NCBI GenBank assembly: GCA_019055375.1
Contig: JAHQIW010003819.1
Span: 1-64,000, forward strand
Source of the DNA: Parelaphostrongylus tenuis
Taxonomy: Eukaryota > Nematoda > Chromadorea > Rhabditida > Metastrongylidae
Reading direction: 5' to 3'
Length of the DNA: 64,000 bases
Position numbers and translations under genes: made by a program. Position 1 is the first letter of the stretch. Each line of letters starts with the position of its first letter. Below the pieces are notes generated by a model. The model was not told the DNA's origin, did no database searches, and was given only the letters and a program-made list of their open reading frames with translations. Of the stretch, positions 20,561 through 32,200 are shown one piece after another.

Positions 20561-23164
20561 ATGTTGTGGCGGAATTGACGAACTGAGCGAATGTCTCTAT
20601 GTTTGAGTTTGGTTTCTTATCTTGATTGTATTTCACCAAGTCTTTTAGGATTTAAATTCAAAGCCCGATTTGTTCGTGACAAGAATCTGATAGCAAAAGA
20701 GCAACATCAGGCGGTGAAGAATAATTGTGCATCAATTCTATCATGTTCCCCGAATTATTTCAGTTTGTTTCCTCATTGTCGTTTCTTTGTTTTGCTTTTT
20801 CAGTGCCTCTGATATCTTGTTGTATTTTCGTGCTACTCTGTAATGCACTGCGAGAGATGCTGCACATGTGGTATGTTCTTCTCTCATATTTGAATTTGAG
20901 AGGAGAAGAGGGCTGGTAGGGTGTGTTGCTTCACCAGAAATGACTCCGGAAGCAATCGCAGACTATGCGTCTTATCAGCGCCGTGTTCCGAAACTTTCTA
21001 AAAGTAAGCAGTTATGAAGGCCGTGGTGACAGTACTCTTTCGATCATGGAGTTATAATTCGATCATCTCAGAGAGAAGACGGCGAGATCAATGATTCAGA
21101 TATACTGTCCCTTTATGAAATCTTACTATGCTCACTGCTAGTGTTCGAATAACTTGGTCTACTGGTTTAAAATCACTTAGTGCAATGGTCGACGGCTATG
21201 AGAAACCAGTATATAATACAATTTAGCCCTTTTTGTAACAATTCGAAAGGCCAACCTAAGCAAAAAAGTGGCATGACAAATGAAAAGTGTTGAACAAACT
21301 GTCCTGTTATTTGAGAATAAAAACAACCACATAGTTGATACTTCTTCCTCTGAAGTCCGTAGCTAACGTTTCGAAGATGTCAGCTTCCTCAAAGCCGTTT
21401 ACTTATACAAGAGAGCTCATCGATGTGTTTCCACGCTTGGTACGATGTTCTTATAAGCGAATTTTGAAACCACGAAGGATTCACATCATAAATAATCTTA
21501 ACTGTGCACGACGTTTTCTCGCGAACTGTCTGCCCTCTGTGAATAAAACTTTAATGATTTCATCGGTTAGTTGTTGACTATGCACTTCTGCAGTTCAATT
21601 CACTACTCAATTAGCCCGTTCACCTATTTGCGAATCAAGATAGTGATGCCGGCATGGCACTGTATCGACATAGACTTCCAGACTCCCATGTCTTTCTTAC
21701 GGTGTGAATTCTTCAATTCTGTATCCATTGCATTCGTTCTCGTTGGTTTCTGTATTTTTTTTGCCTTAGCGTTGAGATCAAGGTCAACACATCAGTGATA
21801 TTGGTCAACTTCCAGGCTACCATAAACTGCTTTCAGATATATAAGGGAATACCTTTATTTCGAGTGCTTTGTCTAGACCACGCTCAAATTTCAATATACC
21901 CTTTTATTATTATTTGAACCAACTTGTCATGTGGTCTGGTAAGGGCTCTTGTACAAGTATAAGGTAATACAGGTATAAGGGAATAAGTCTACTGAACTCT
22001 GATAATTAAACGACTTTTCGAAACGATGCCATTTTATATAGATACAATTGGAAAAAATAGAAAGACAGTATATTGGCAAAACTCTTTCTACAATTTTGAT
22101 GATTACTGAATGAGCTACATTCTTTGTTGAGATTACAAAAATAGTGAAACAAGTTGATTTTGGCTACTACATGTAGGTTGGAAAAGCGTTTACGCGTTGA
22201 ACTATGAGTACAGAGTCAGTGCTGGTTTTTTTTACATGTCTACCCACATTGTTGAAAGAAAAAGGATGCAAATTGAGTGTATTCTCGATATGGGGATCGT
22301 GTGGTTTCATGCCTTTCCACATCATGGTAGTTTTTGCTTTTCTTCTGGAGAATACGTGAAGTTTTCAAAATGCGAATGTTCGCTTGTGTGGATATCATCA
22401 CAAGTTCAATAATGTAAAAGTGAAGATACAGGAAAGTGTTAGAGTGATAGTAAAGCAACTCTAATACTAACTAGTTTTCATTTTGAAACATATTCCATAA
22501 AACAAAGACTAGTTGACTAACCGTGTAGTGCAGGATTGCTTAGTGACCAATTATGCCGTTTACCGATATCTTGTTTAAATTAGCTGAGTGTAGCACTTTA
22601 TCTAAGAACAATGTTCTGGTAACTCTCCCTCAGCACTCTCGTGGGATCACCCGAGAACGCTAGCCTGGCTATTCTCAAGACCACAGGAAGCCTTTTAAAC
22701 CAGTTCTACGACTTTTGTGGAAGATACGGAACGTGATACGAATTTTCAGACAACAATTGAAATAACAAGCGAAATCTCTGAAGATTTCAGGGCAATGAGT
22801 GTGAAGAAACGATTTGAATAAGTATTGGAAGCCGGATATAATATATAAAGACGTATTGTATTTGAAGTGAGAAAAAATTTAGGTGGGCTGACACCCGTAC
22901 GATTATCGGCGACAGGATACTAGAGCGGTTACTGTATACTGCCTAAATTTATGATGTTCACAACAATACTAGGAGTTCCAACGTTTCTTTTTCGTAGTTG
23001 CATTGGCACCTGGATTCTTGACTGGATTCCGTGATAACAAATTTGAGATGAGAGTGTACAAAGCTGAACTTAAGTCCTTTTGTGAGAGAGTGAAGGTAAA
23101 CCAAAGGATAACCAAGAAATTTTATTGCTTGTAAAAGATACTACACTACATTCGCGAACAAGTC
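20561..23164. other. No gene recognised
   Basis: Several 60-90 codon plus-strand frames occur (20,591-20,919; 21,335-21,798; 22,197-22,412), but none shows a family signature. A fragment of the foldback edge (GACCACGCTCAAATTTCAATAT, then TTATTATTATTTGAACC) lies at about 21,845-21,955 without a ribozyme. Confidence 0.35.
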
Positions 23165-23390
23165 TGGGCATATTCGTTTTCTGGTGTTTGAATTGGTCCA
23201 AACACCTTCACTTTTTCGTAATCACGTAGCTATATAGCTTTCAGATAACGTAGTATGGAAACTGGCCTAGTCGTTGACGGTGGATATTCACAAAGTCCTC
23301 TAGCTGTCAAGATGAAGAAATATATTGTAATGTAACCGCCTACAAGTCCAGGTGTTCAGTCCCTGATCTCTATTGTATTGAAGGATAATG
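23165..23390. repeat. Dispersed repeat, copy 2 of a pair
   Basis: Direct-orientation partner of 10,440-10,665, with the same ordered words (GCATATTC, TTCTGGTGTTTGAATTGG, CAGATAACGTAGTATGG, CTACAAGTCCAGG). Confidence 0.55.
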
Positions 23391-23979
23391 AAGTCCTTGA
23401 TATCTTTGGTAAACATGACTCCTTAACAGAATATGTAATGACATATTATTGCATTGTATATTGTTGCAAACAATGATGAACTGCGAACTGATTATTTTAG
23501 AAAGTACTAACTGTTGATAGTATATTGCTCATTGATTGTTCACTGTGAGAAGTACGAATATTTTGCAAGAAGTTTACTCTATTGATCATCACTGATTTAC
23601 AGTGCAAATCATGATAAATATATGATTCGGTTGAATAAAAGAATTCCAAGTAAATTGTATACAAAATCAGTATAGTGAAGATTACGCATCTGTGCATTTA
23701 TGAATGTAGAAGTGACCACAATGATGGACTCGAGTTCTTTCCAAGCAAACTCTACTTGTGTATCAGTAATTTAGATACACTTGGACACTTAGATGGCCCG
23801 CCTTCACTAGGTACGCTTACCCCAGCACATATTTCACATGATGTCGTTTCCAAGAAATGAATTTCGGGAACGGATTCTCGGCCGGGCTTCCTACTAGCTG
23901 ATTCGGAGATGGTGTTAGGTCGAATTCAAAAGCAGAGGTGGGAAAGAAAATCGACAGACCGCTCATGGATGATGTAAAG

Positions 23980-24070
23980 TCAATATATATATATATATAT
24001 ATATACATATATATATACATATATACATATATATATGTATATATGTGTATATATGGATATGCACATATAC
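23980..24070. repeat. AT microsatellite
   Basis: (TA)n with ATATAC and ATGTATAT interruptions. The minus-strand ORF running into it encodes only Ile/Tyr repeats. Confidence 0.85.
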
Positions 24071-24224
24071 AATGTTTATATAGAGTATGAGAAAAGTTTT
24101 GTCATTATTTCAGTTATTTTATCAATTAAAATTGCTGCAAGAACAAATAAATTCGTTCACTTGGGCGATTATCTATGTTTATTAGATCAGCAATTACAAT
24201 GACATAAGAAAAAGTTTGTAACAA

Positions 24225-24480
24225 ACTCGAAATTACCTCTTTTAATCTCTACACATTTCCGAGATAACAAAAATTTCCAACGATGTTCGCACACGTTTCC
24301 ACCGTAATTCCGTCTCAAGCATGTGTCAAAGCCGTTTCAACCATGACTGTGCTAGTGTAACGAGTAGCCGAGACTTTGTCCTCTAGTATGGACCACACGA
24401 AATAATGCACTGGGTTGAGATACGCAAGTTTGATGAATAAAAGCCATTACACCAAAAAGCCTGAAAGCTGCTCTTGAAGT
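24225..24480 (-). pseudogene. Tc1/mariner-superfamily transposase C-terminal relic
   Basis: The complement reads LNPVHYFVWSILEDKVSATR (about 24,415-24,355), then a VETALTHAWDxIT-like helix, then IVGNF. This corresponds to the NPLDYFVWxxLExKV block carrying the last catalytic aspartate region and the following helix of Tc1/mariner-superfamily transposases. The D of LDYFVW is H here and the upstream part is missing, so it is inactive. Confidence 0.65.
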
Positions 24481-24659
24481 CCAAGACTTCAGTTCCCCCT
24501 CCCCCTATCGTAAAACTTGCCATTGATAGCTGCAAGTGTTGATTCCGACGATTGCCGGCCCAGACTGTCACGGAGGCCGGAATTGACTGCTTTTCGAAAT
24601 AGGCAGGTAAATCTATGAGATTATATGCATATATAAAAGGATAAGGCTCTTGGCGTTAA

Positions 24660-24935
24660 TCAATCCCTGAGGGATGCGCCATGCATTCGACTTCAATGTT
24701 TAACTTCGTTTGAGGTGATTGAATGCATACATGGCCTTTGCAATGACTCGCGGAGGCCTCCCGCTAAACCGAGTCAGTGCTCCTTATCCTCCCAGACAAG
24801 TCTGAGACCTGTCTGGTACCAATTTAGTGACCCCGGTGGGATGGATGGCTTGGTGAGCCATGAGCGCGAGATCGAACCATTGACCTCGTGTGCGACGCAG
24901 ATCACCTCTAACCACTCCGCCACATGCTCTCGGTA
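24660..24935 (-). mobile_element. tRNA-derived SINE
   Basis: On the minus strand the head reads ATGTGGCGGAGTGGTTAGAGG (box A of a Pol III promoter), GTCGCACACGAGGTC and GGTTCGATCTCG (box B), in tRNA-like spacing. The unrelated body ends in CGAATGCATGGCGCATCCC and CAGGGATTGA. It is very similar to the opposite-strand copy at 25,945-26,240. AT microsatellite flanks its head. Confidence 0.85.
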
Positions 24936-24976
24936 TATGCATATATATGTATATATATGTATATACATATATACGA

Positions 24977-25795
24977 TATAGTTCTTATAACACCAAACAT
25001 CAGCCAAGCGGAATGAATGTTGACCGATTTCGATAACGCCTCTAGAGAGATTGGTCTTCAACTAAATCTAGCGAAAACGATATTTATGGGAAACTGATAG
25101 GTTTCGAATGCACCATTCACGCTCAACGGAACGACAATCTCCGAATGCTCCAGTCACGTCTCTCTAGGTCGCGAAATCAACATGATAAACGACCTAGCTC
25201 CAGAGTTGAGCAGGAGGGAACGAGCGGCTTGGGAAACGTTTGAGAGCATCGAAGATGTAGTGAAGAGGACAAAGAACATCCGACTTCTTGCCCACCTTTT
25301 CGACTCGACAATTATCCCTGCCTCAACGTATGCAGCAAAAACCTGGTTGCTACGTAAGCAGAATGAAAAATCACAGGCGTTATCCAACGGACAGTCGAAA
25401 GGTCGATGCTAGGAGTATCCCGTATCTCGCAAATGAGAGAAAGGATCCGATGTTCCGACCTACGTCAACGATCGAAACAGAGACGCCGTTCTTCATGCCA
25501 GGATATCGAAAATATGGTGGGCTGGACACGTGATGCGCTTCAACGACAACCGATGGATGAGAGCCGTGACCGACTGGAATGCTCAGGATATCAAGCGTTC
25601 TACAGGAAGACCACCGACCCGCTGGTCCGATTTCTTCACGAAAGCTATAGAAGAAAGATGAGATGCTCAGCGAACCCCTAGAGCGAGAAAGACTTACTAG
25701 GCTGCTCTTGCACGCGATAGGGAAAAATGAAAGTGTTGCTAGTATCCGCTCGAGTCACTCGACGATCAGCCTTACGACAGGTGATACAGGTGATA
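24977..25795 (+). pseudogene. 5'-truncated RTE LINE copy
   Basis: It begins in the RT domain just after the FADD motif (codes ITPNIxQ, then a frameshifted LTDFDNA) and continues through the thumb, SSHVSLGR, RRERAAWETFESIEDVVKR, a YAAKTW segment and an AGHVMR-equivalent. It ends at the same 3' terminus as the 35-38 kb element with GACAGGTGATACAGGTGAT. Frameshifts occur at about 25,100 and about 25,390. It lies between two SINEs in opposite orientation. Confidence 0.85.
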
Positions 25796-25940
25796 TATTA
25801 TGTAGTATATAGTGTATATATTATATAGTATATGATATATATATTATGTAGTATATAGTATATATATTATATAGTATATGATATATATATATTATGTAGT
25901 ATATAGTATATATATATACTTTGATATATATATATATTTA
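25796..25940. repeat. TATATAG-type AT microsatellite
   Basis: Repeats of TATATAGTATATGATATAT-like units follow the LINE 3' end and lead into the next SINE. Confidence 0.85.
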
Positions 25941-25944
25941 TTTA

Positions 25945-26240
25945 GAGTGCATGTGGCGCAGTGTTTAAAGGTGCCCTGCGTCGCACACGAGGTCAATGGT
26001 TCGATCTCGCGCTCATGGCTCACCAAGCCATCCATCCCTTCGGGGTCGGTAAATTGGTATCAGGCATGTCTCAGACTTGTCTGGGAGGATGATCAGCACT
26101 GACTCGGTTCATCGGGAGCCACGGCGAGTCATTGTAAAGGCCAGATATGCATTCAACCACCTCAAACGAAGTTAAAAATTGAAGTCGAATGCATGGCGCA
26201 TCCCTCAGGGATTGATCAACGCCGAGAGCTTTATTCTTCA
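25945..26240 (+). mobile_element. tRNA-derived SINE
   Basis: Box A-like GTGGCGCAGTGTTTAAAGG (about 25,950-25,970) and box B GGTTCGATCTC (about 25,997-26,010) are 30-40 bp apart, as in a tRNA gene. A SINE body follows (CTCATGGCTCACCAAGCC, AATTGGTATCAGGC, CAGACTTGTCTGGGAGGAT) and the tail ends with GCATCCCTCAGGGATTGATC and GAGAGCTTTATTC. The mirror copy is at 24,660-24,935. Not a functional tRNA: the acceptor stem cannot be formed. Confidence 0.85.
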
Positions 26241-26560
26241 TCCTTTATGTAATTATTTGTTTATTCATTTATTTATCTGTTAACTCAAATTCGATTTGTC
26301 CGTCAAGCGAAGACTTTACTGCTGCTTGAGTATGATACTTGAAAAGCAGTTTTGTTTTTATCTTACATTGAATTAGAAAACGTTCCGATCTCGTTATCAT
26401 TGTTTGTGACAGTGATTGGCTGCATGTTGGGATGGGACAGAAAGTTCAAATGAAGCGGACTGCCGACAAAGATAAGATTAAGAAATTTTGCAACATTTGT
26501 GCGCTTAAGCTTGTCGTTCTATATAGTTCTTTTATTCAATTCTTTCCATTCTTCAAGTGA
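26241..26560. other. No gene seen
   Basis: AT-rich, no recognised coding or RNA feature. Confidence 0.4.
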
Positions 26561-26567
26561 CTTTAGG

Positions 26568-26783
26568 ACTGATGATAGACGTCGTGATGGTGTTCAGATC
26601 GGTCAAGGAGATGGTGCCACCTTACTCTTGGCCCGTTGGATCTATCATGCTGTTGGTGTCATGAATTTCGTAATAGTCTTGACTTGGTCCTACTCTTCAT
26701 CAACATTCGGTGGTATGCTCGATAACGATGAAGCAGCATTCACGCCGACGCGTAAAAAATTTGAGGATCTTTGTGGTTCGTAA
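26568..26783 (+). CDS. Possible terminal exon with one membrane segment
   Basis: An acceptor-like GTGACTTTAG precedes an open frame of about 70 codons. It contains DDRRRDGVQIGQGDGATLLL, then a hydrophobic stretch (YHAVGVMNFVIVLTW) that could be a membrane helix, and a short charged tail PTRKKFEDLCGS before TAA/TGA stops. AATAAA follows at about 26,852, about 70 bases after the stop. I could not find convincing upstream exons. I do not recognise the family, and a chance ORF remains possible. Confidence 0.35.
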   Translation, partial: TDDRRRDGVQIGQGDGATLLLARWIYHAVGVMNFVIVLTWSYSSSTFGGMLDNDEAAFTPTRKKFEDLCGS

Positions 26784-26859
26784 TTGCGATGAGAACAACA
26801 GAATGGATGGGATCGATAGTGTGCTTTGTGTGATGCCTTTCTATTTGAGAAAATAAATG

Positions 26860-27890
26860 ATCTACTTGTTATGTCCAGCAGATCAACATATCTCTCACTA
26901 TGTTATCATTGTTACAACTGTGGATCGTATTATGTTTTGGACTAATAAATGGCTAAGTATAGCAATCGACTATCAAAACAGTTGCAGAAGTAATTTGAGT
27001 TCTCATGACTACCTGAAGTGTTTACCAAATAGGATGGATAAATACGCACTGTTAGATTGGTTTGTGACATGAAAATAACTACTTCAATCAAGTCACGAAA
27101 AGGCGAGGTATGACGAATGTGGAGAACTGAGCGACGAATGCTGTGTGATATGTGGCGTCAAGCCTCTTTTCAAGCCAATGAAATCCTACGTGTTCAAGAA
27201 ATCCAATCCGTGTGGAGACATCTCTCAGCTGGCTTAGGTCTATGTTGTCTACAGAAGGTGAAACTTTGCCCTTCGTAGATTACTGGGAGTGGCAGAGCTC
27301 ACCGGCACTGGTTCCAAGCTGCTTGATTACTTGCCATGCTTTTAAAATAGTTATTACCATTTGAGCCGAACTGTTGGCAACGTCTTCATGATTCCATTAT
27401 TTCCGTGTGGCCATTTCAGGATTTTAAATTTTGCTTGATGGGCTCTTCAGTGGACACTTGGAAATGTAATTTAAAAAACTGCTTAAATAAATCATTGCAG
27501 TAAGCGGACATCCCTCCCGTTAAATAAAGGAATTAAGTATGAGTTTTCACTGTTATCAAAGTGAAGATATATGTATTTACTAAAATATTGCGTAAATCTT
27601 CAACAAATCAGTCAAGCTTCAGGTTATATAGAAGAAGTGTTTACTCTCCAATTCCGCTATGATGCTCAAGCATAAAGGAGTGCACTCTCAGCAAAGAGGG
27701 CACTGAGTTTCAATCAAATGTCGAGCTGCCGTTTTTGATGAGCTGCTTCCATTAAAGATGGCAGTTAAAACAGGTTTGCAAAAAGTTTTGAGAAGATGTT
27801 TGCAAATTTTTTAGGTGTCGACCAGTTTTTGAGTTTCTGGGCTCATTTGAAAACCCGTCTTCTTCTGTGTTGATTTGTAATATAATTTAG
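26860..27890. other. No gene recognised
   Basis: No frame with family features. 27,100-27,330 reads like degraded coding sequence in mixed frames, but no motif could be named. Confidence 0.35.
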
Positions 27891-27894
27891 CTAC

Positions 27895-28150
27895 TTATTT
27901 CAAGATGGAGTTAACAGGCGATCAAATTAGGTTGCTGATGATGCACGAATGGCTGTTGTTTTCAAACGCAACAGTGGCAAGTGAACGCATCAATCTGACT
28001 TGATGTGAAGACACAACTGCCAAAAGTACGGTGTAGAGTGGTTCAAAAGCTCTGACGAAGGTGAAGAAAATTTGAAAGATCAGCTGCATTCAGGTCGTTC
28101 AAAAGAAATTGATCGTTAAGCTCTGCATGAAGCGATTGAAGAAAATCCTT
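27895..28150 (+). pseudogene. mariner transposase N-terminal relic
   Basis: The plus strand reads MELTGDQIRLLMMHEW and, after a stop and frameshift, VEWFKSSDEGEENLKDQLHS then GRS. This matches the mariner helix-turn-helix region and the WFxRFxxGDxxLxDxxRSGR linker. Two stops and a frameshift are present. The region to about 28,600 may hold further remnants but no catalytic block is clear. Its first 90 bases are repeated in opposite orientation at about 52,960-53,070. Confidence 0.75.
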
Positions 28151-28619
28151 CTCTGACAACTTAGTTGCTCATTTTTTCAACAGCAGTAAATCAAAATTTT
28201 TTGCTGGCGAAATCAATCTTTTGCTGGAGAAGTGGCAGGAATTGCATGAAGTTGAAGGGGAGTACCTCGACTGTTAGTTTTGTCTTTGTTCGGGTGTACT
28301 ATGTACATAAACAAATGATTTACAGCGCTTTCTCAGAAATTTTTTCACAACCTACTATATGGCGAAAGTCACCGCAGATCACCGCAGATCAGTCACTCAA
28401 AACATAAAGTGCAGTACATAGCATTCCTGCGTTTGAAATGGCTCCTTATTCAAACTTTTGCGTACTCTCCAGTTCTTTCTCCCAAAACAATGCCAAGTCT
28501 TGAGATTTTTGGAGCATTTGTCAGATTACAGCATAAAAGGCTAGAGCACAACAGGAGCAGAGATGTGACATTGTTTCATCGTTCCACTATTGTCAATGAA
28601 TGAGATCTATTAGTTCGCA

Positions 28620-29905
28620 CGTGAAACTGATCAAATAAGCCCATTTCTTTCAGCACTTAGAGGAATTTCGACGTTTTACACGGTCTCTTTAATGCTCTCC
28701 TTTTAAGCAGGAGCGATAGTCGAAATCACGATGCTAGTTTTTCTCGCTGATCCAGTGCTTTTTCATGGCATGGCAGAATCAGCGCTTCTCAAGAAATATT
28801 GTGTGCAAATAGATAGAGCCTCAATTATAAAACAATTCCAAATTTCCTATTTTCAATGTTGAGGCTTTAACTGTGAGCTACAAGCACCAGAATGTCGACA
28901 TATGAAAAGGATACAGATGGGTTAGAAGAGGTGATTGCGTCAATATCGTTACGGTGTCACACATCTAATCCTTCTTTGCCATTAAGTGTTATTCGATTAT
29001 TGAAAGTATAATGCTGAATCTCCTACTCTCTATACAAAGCATAACACCTGAAAGATGATGCAGTGCAGTGATCATAATATTGACGGCGCGTAGACGCTTG
29101 AATTTTTAGCTTTTCTTATTATCTTTATTCAGTTTTATGTAGATGTATTTGGCTGGTGCACATGGTGAATTAGGCTAGAACTCTATGAACTGAACCTGCC
29201 TCAATAAACGCTTTCATTTCTGAACTTAATTAAGAAACAATTTACACTGCTTCCACTACTGTATCGCGAGTAGCTCTCTCAAAGCTTTCGTCCAAATCTT
29301 CAAGGAGCAAATTTATTGTCCCCCTTTGTTTGCTAAAAAAGAAGCAATCTCAATTTAACACAGAATGTGACGCCATATTGGAAGATTTGTCATGTATTAA
29401 TAGCATCCGTGATAAAATTTAAGAATTGTATAGTGTACTCTATCGTAATCCACTGTCCTAGCAGTAAGAGTTTCGTATAATTTTATTTCCATTCACGGCG
29501 TCTGAAAGGAATATGATACCTTTCTACATTTCATCAAAAACCTGCTGTTCTTCATGCATTTTTTATTGTTTTCATCAGGGGGATTAGAAATCTATGTATT
29601 AGATATCTACCAAGTGGTAGGCGGATGACATGCTTATCTTGTTTGTATCGGCATTCTTTCGTTCTGACAACGAAGTTGGATTTAAGAATACGCTGCAGCT
29701 CCAACTTAGTGTTGCCATGGTCTACGATCCTGGTTGAAAAATTTGGAAGAAAAAAGAAAAATGATGTTTCAGATTTATATAGTCACATCATTTACCTCTT
29801 CCATATCAGACTCAGTTTTGTTCGCACTCTAACCAACACTCCTATTCTCGCACAGATTAGAATTTTCTTCCAATTAACCGGTTTTTCAGCGGTGGTGTAA
29901 GGTCA
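28620..29905. other. No gene recognised
   Basis: A 91-codon frame at 29,625-29,900 has no family signature. Nothing else supportable was found. Confidence 0.35.
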
Positions 29906-29907
29906 CA

Positions 29908-30190
29908 GATATACTCAATAATGTTAAGTGATGTGCAAAACCTTGACGCGAGGCGGATTTCGCACCTACATGCTACCTTTTCCGAGGGCGCATGCTAAAC
30001 ATTTCCACTACCGACGCTTGTTTTGCCACCACTATTTTGTTTGATGAGATTGATGCGTTGTAGCGTACAAAAAGTGGTGGCAAAACAGGCGTGGTTAGAG
30101 CAACTGGTCAGCACGACCTCCGGAAGTGTTGAAAAGCGGATTACTTTCGTCTAACATCAAAATTTCACATATCACTCAACATTATTAGGT
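29908..30190. mobile_element. Short inverted-repeat (MITE-like) element
   Basis: The left end AATAATGTTAAGTGATGTG matches the complement of the right end, AATAATGTTGAGTGATATG, and inside them TGTTTTGCCACCACTATTTT matches the complement of AAAAAGTGGTGGCAAAACA. Two nested inverted segments with a short hinge near 30,050 give an overall foldback of about 280 bp, with no coding capacity. Confidence 0.7.
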
Positions 30191-32200
30191 ATGTTTGTGA
30201 ATCTCTCAAAAATGTTTTCATGGACTTTGACTGATGGTACGATCTTTCCAAAAATGCCATTGCGCATCGTTTTAGAGGTGGTCATTGCTAGTTGCACGAC
30301 CCAGCAGGGCGTCTTACACCTGGATTAATTGAGGGGCATAAAGCGATCTGTCCACAATTGAGATTCCGTTTTAAGATTTAATAACCCAATTTAGCGGTTT
30401 TGGCATTCCATTGTAAAGTGTTTCCGCTGTTAACATTTCTTGGCATACTATCAATATTTTTGTTGTGTCACTATTTATAATCTTAACCGCCATAGATTCT
30501 AGACCAATAAATCTTCTCGTTAAATCAATACAAGCACAAGTGTCTAATTTGCTTGACGTTCTCGCTTTATTTCTTTTCAATTTTCAAGAAATCCTTGGTG
30601 ATTCAAATGTGCTGCATGCTTACTTTTTCGATTTTGTTTTGCCTTCCTCTAGGCTTGGCATTTCCTGCGTTGTATTCTGCATTTCTGTGTGATTTCTGAA
30701 GCAGCTGAATGAACTAATATCGTCGCATGCAAACGATATAATGCAATGGTCAGATGATAAAGCGGTGCGGTTCATGTATCAAAAATCATCTGAACACATT
30801 AAATTCTGTGGGTAGTATAGGGCTTTACCTCTTTATATTTAAAATACTGGTTAGTTCATATTATTCGTTCAGTTTCACTGTACTATAGACCGATCGTTGT
30901 GTAACCATATCTATAGTGCAATAAAGGCACTGCATAGTGCATATGAACGAAACTCAGATCTTAGAGAATTGATTGAAGCAGGTTTACTCTAAGAAGTCCA
31001 GACATTAATTTCCATAGAGTTTATATTTCAACCAATAACGTGTAAGAAGATATGCTTGGGAATCATGAGGAAAACGAATTGTATAAGCGATACGAGTCTT
31101 CAATATCAAAGTCACGGTGGTGCTACACTTTTCTGCTTGCCAGACGCAGAAGTTCCATCAAGATTAGGAGACTCAGAAATACAAGTCCAGCGCTCAGTTA
31201 GTCTCCAACAGTAAAAGACGACAAGCCTAACACTGCAACGATATCAGCGCAACCACCCATCCGTATTCCATCCAAACTTTGCGTATATTGGCATCTCATA
31301 GCTGTATTTCACATGGTGCTTACAAATCAAAAAAGATGGCTTTCCGTTCGTATAGTAACAGATAGCAGCGTCTTATCGACGTAATCTGTAGATTGTTCTC
31401 AGCTAAGGCTGCACAGTCATGACGTAGGCGCAATGAAAATCCGTGTGAAAAAATTATCTACAATCACCTTTCAGTAAATATGGATAGAAATTTGGCAAAG
31501 AATTATTATTTTGATGAATTTAAGCATTGCATTATCATGGCTATCTTCACAAAATTTATCTTACTTCTCATGTAACAAACACAAATAGTACAATTTTATA
31601 AAATTTGCTTACTACACTTCGATAAAAGCTTTGTGATCAACCACCGATGTAATGCGTTCATGTGGATGCATAGTTACGATCATTCTGATGACAATTTTGT
31701 GAGAGGCTGTTGGATTATATATCGCTTCTTTCATTCTTACAAACGTTTAAACGGCCTGAGAAGAAAGAGGATGGAAAGGTGCGGGGGTTTCTTTATGTCC
31801 TGCTTACTATTATGAAAAGCTACCTGATGCCTACCTATCTTCATGTCTTTGATTACCTTCTATTCATGTGCACAGCAACATGATATTCCAACTTTTGTTG
31901 CGGTCATTGTAAGTTAAACATAAGCGTTTTCTAGTAGCTTAAAACATAAATTGTATTCGGTTTGTACACCCTTAATTCCGCATCTCCTCGATACAAATGA
32001 GCAGTGACTGGTGAAGAACGACAGATTTTCAGTCCGTTGTTATTATACCGCTTTACCGACAAAATATACAGAAATGTCGTTTATACATCTTACACACTCA
32101 GAGGCTGCTTCACATTCATTCCTTTTAATAATAGCATGTTATGGCTTGGACCAGGTCGGCCCTGAGGCGTTGTTTGCACCGAACTCTTCCCACTGATGTG
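30191..32200. other. No gene recognised
   Basis: AT-rich DNA with a few 60-75 codon frames lacking any motif. No RNA gene or well-defined repeat seen. Confidence 0.35.

Noticed and set aside
25948..26020. Possible tRNA gene from A and B boxes
   Set aside because: No acceptor-stem complement or CCA-side sequence; two dispersed copies with a common non-tRNA body show it is a SINE head.
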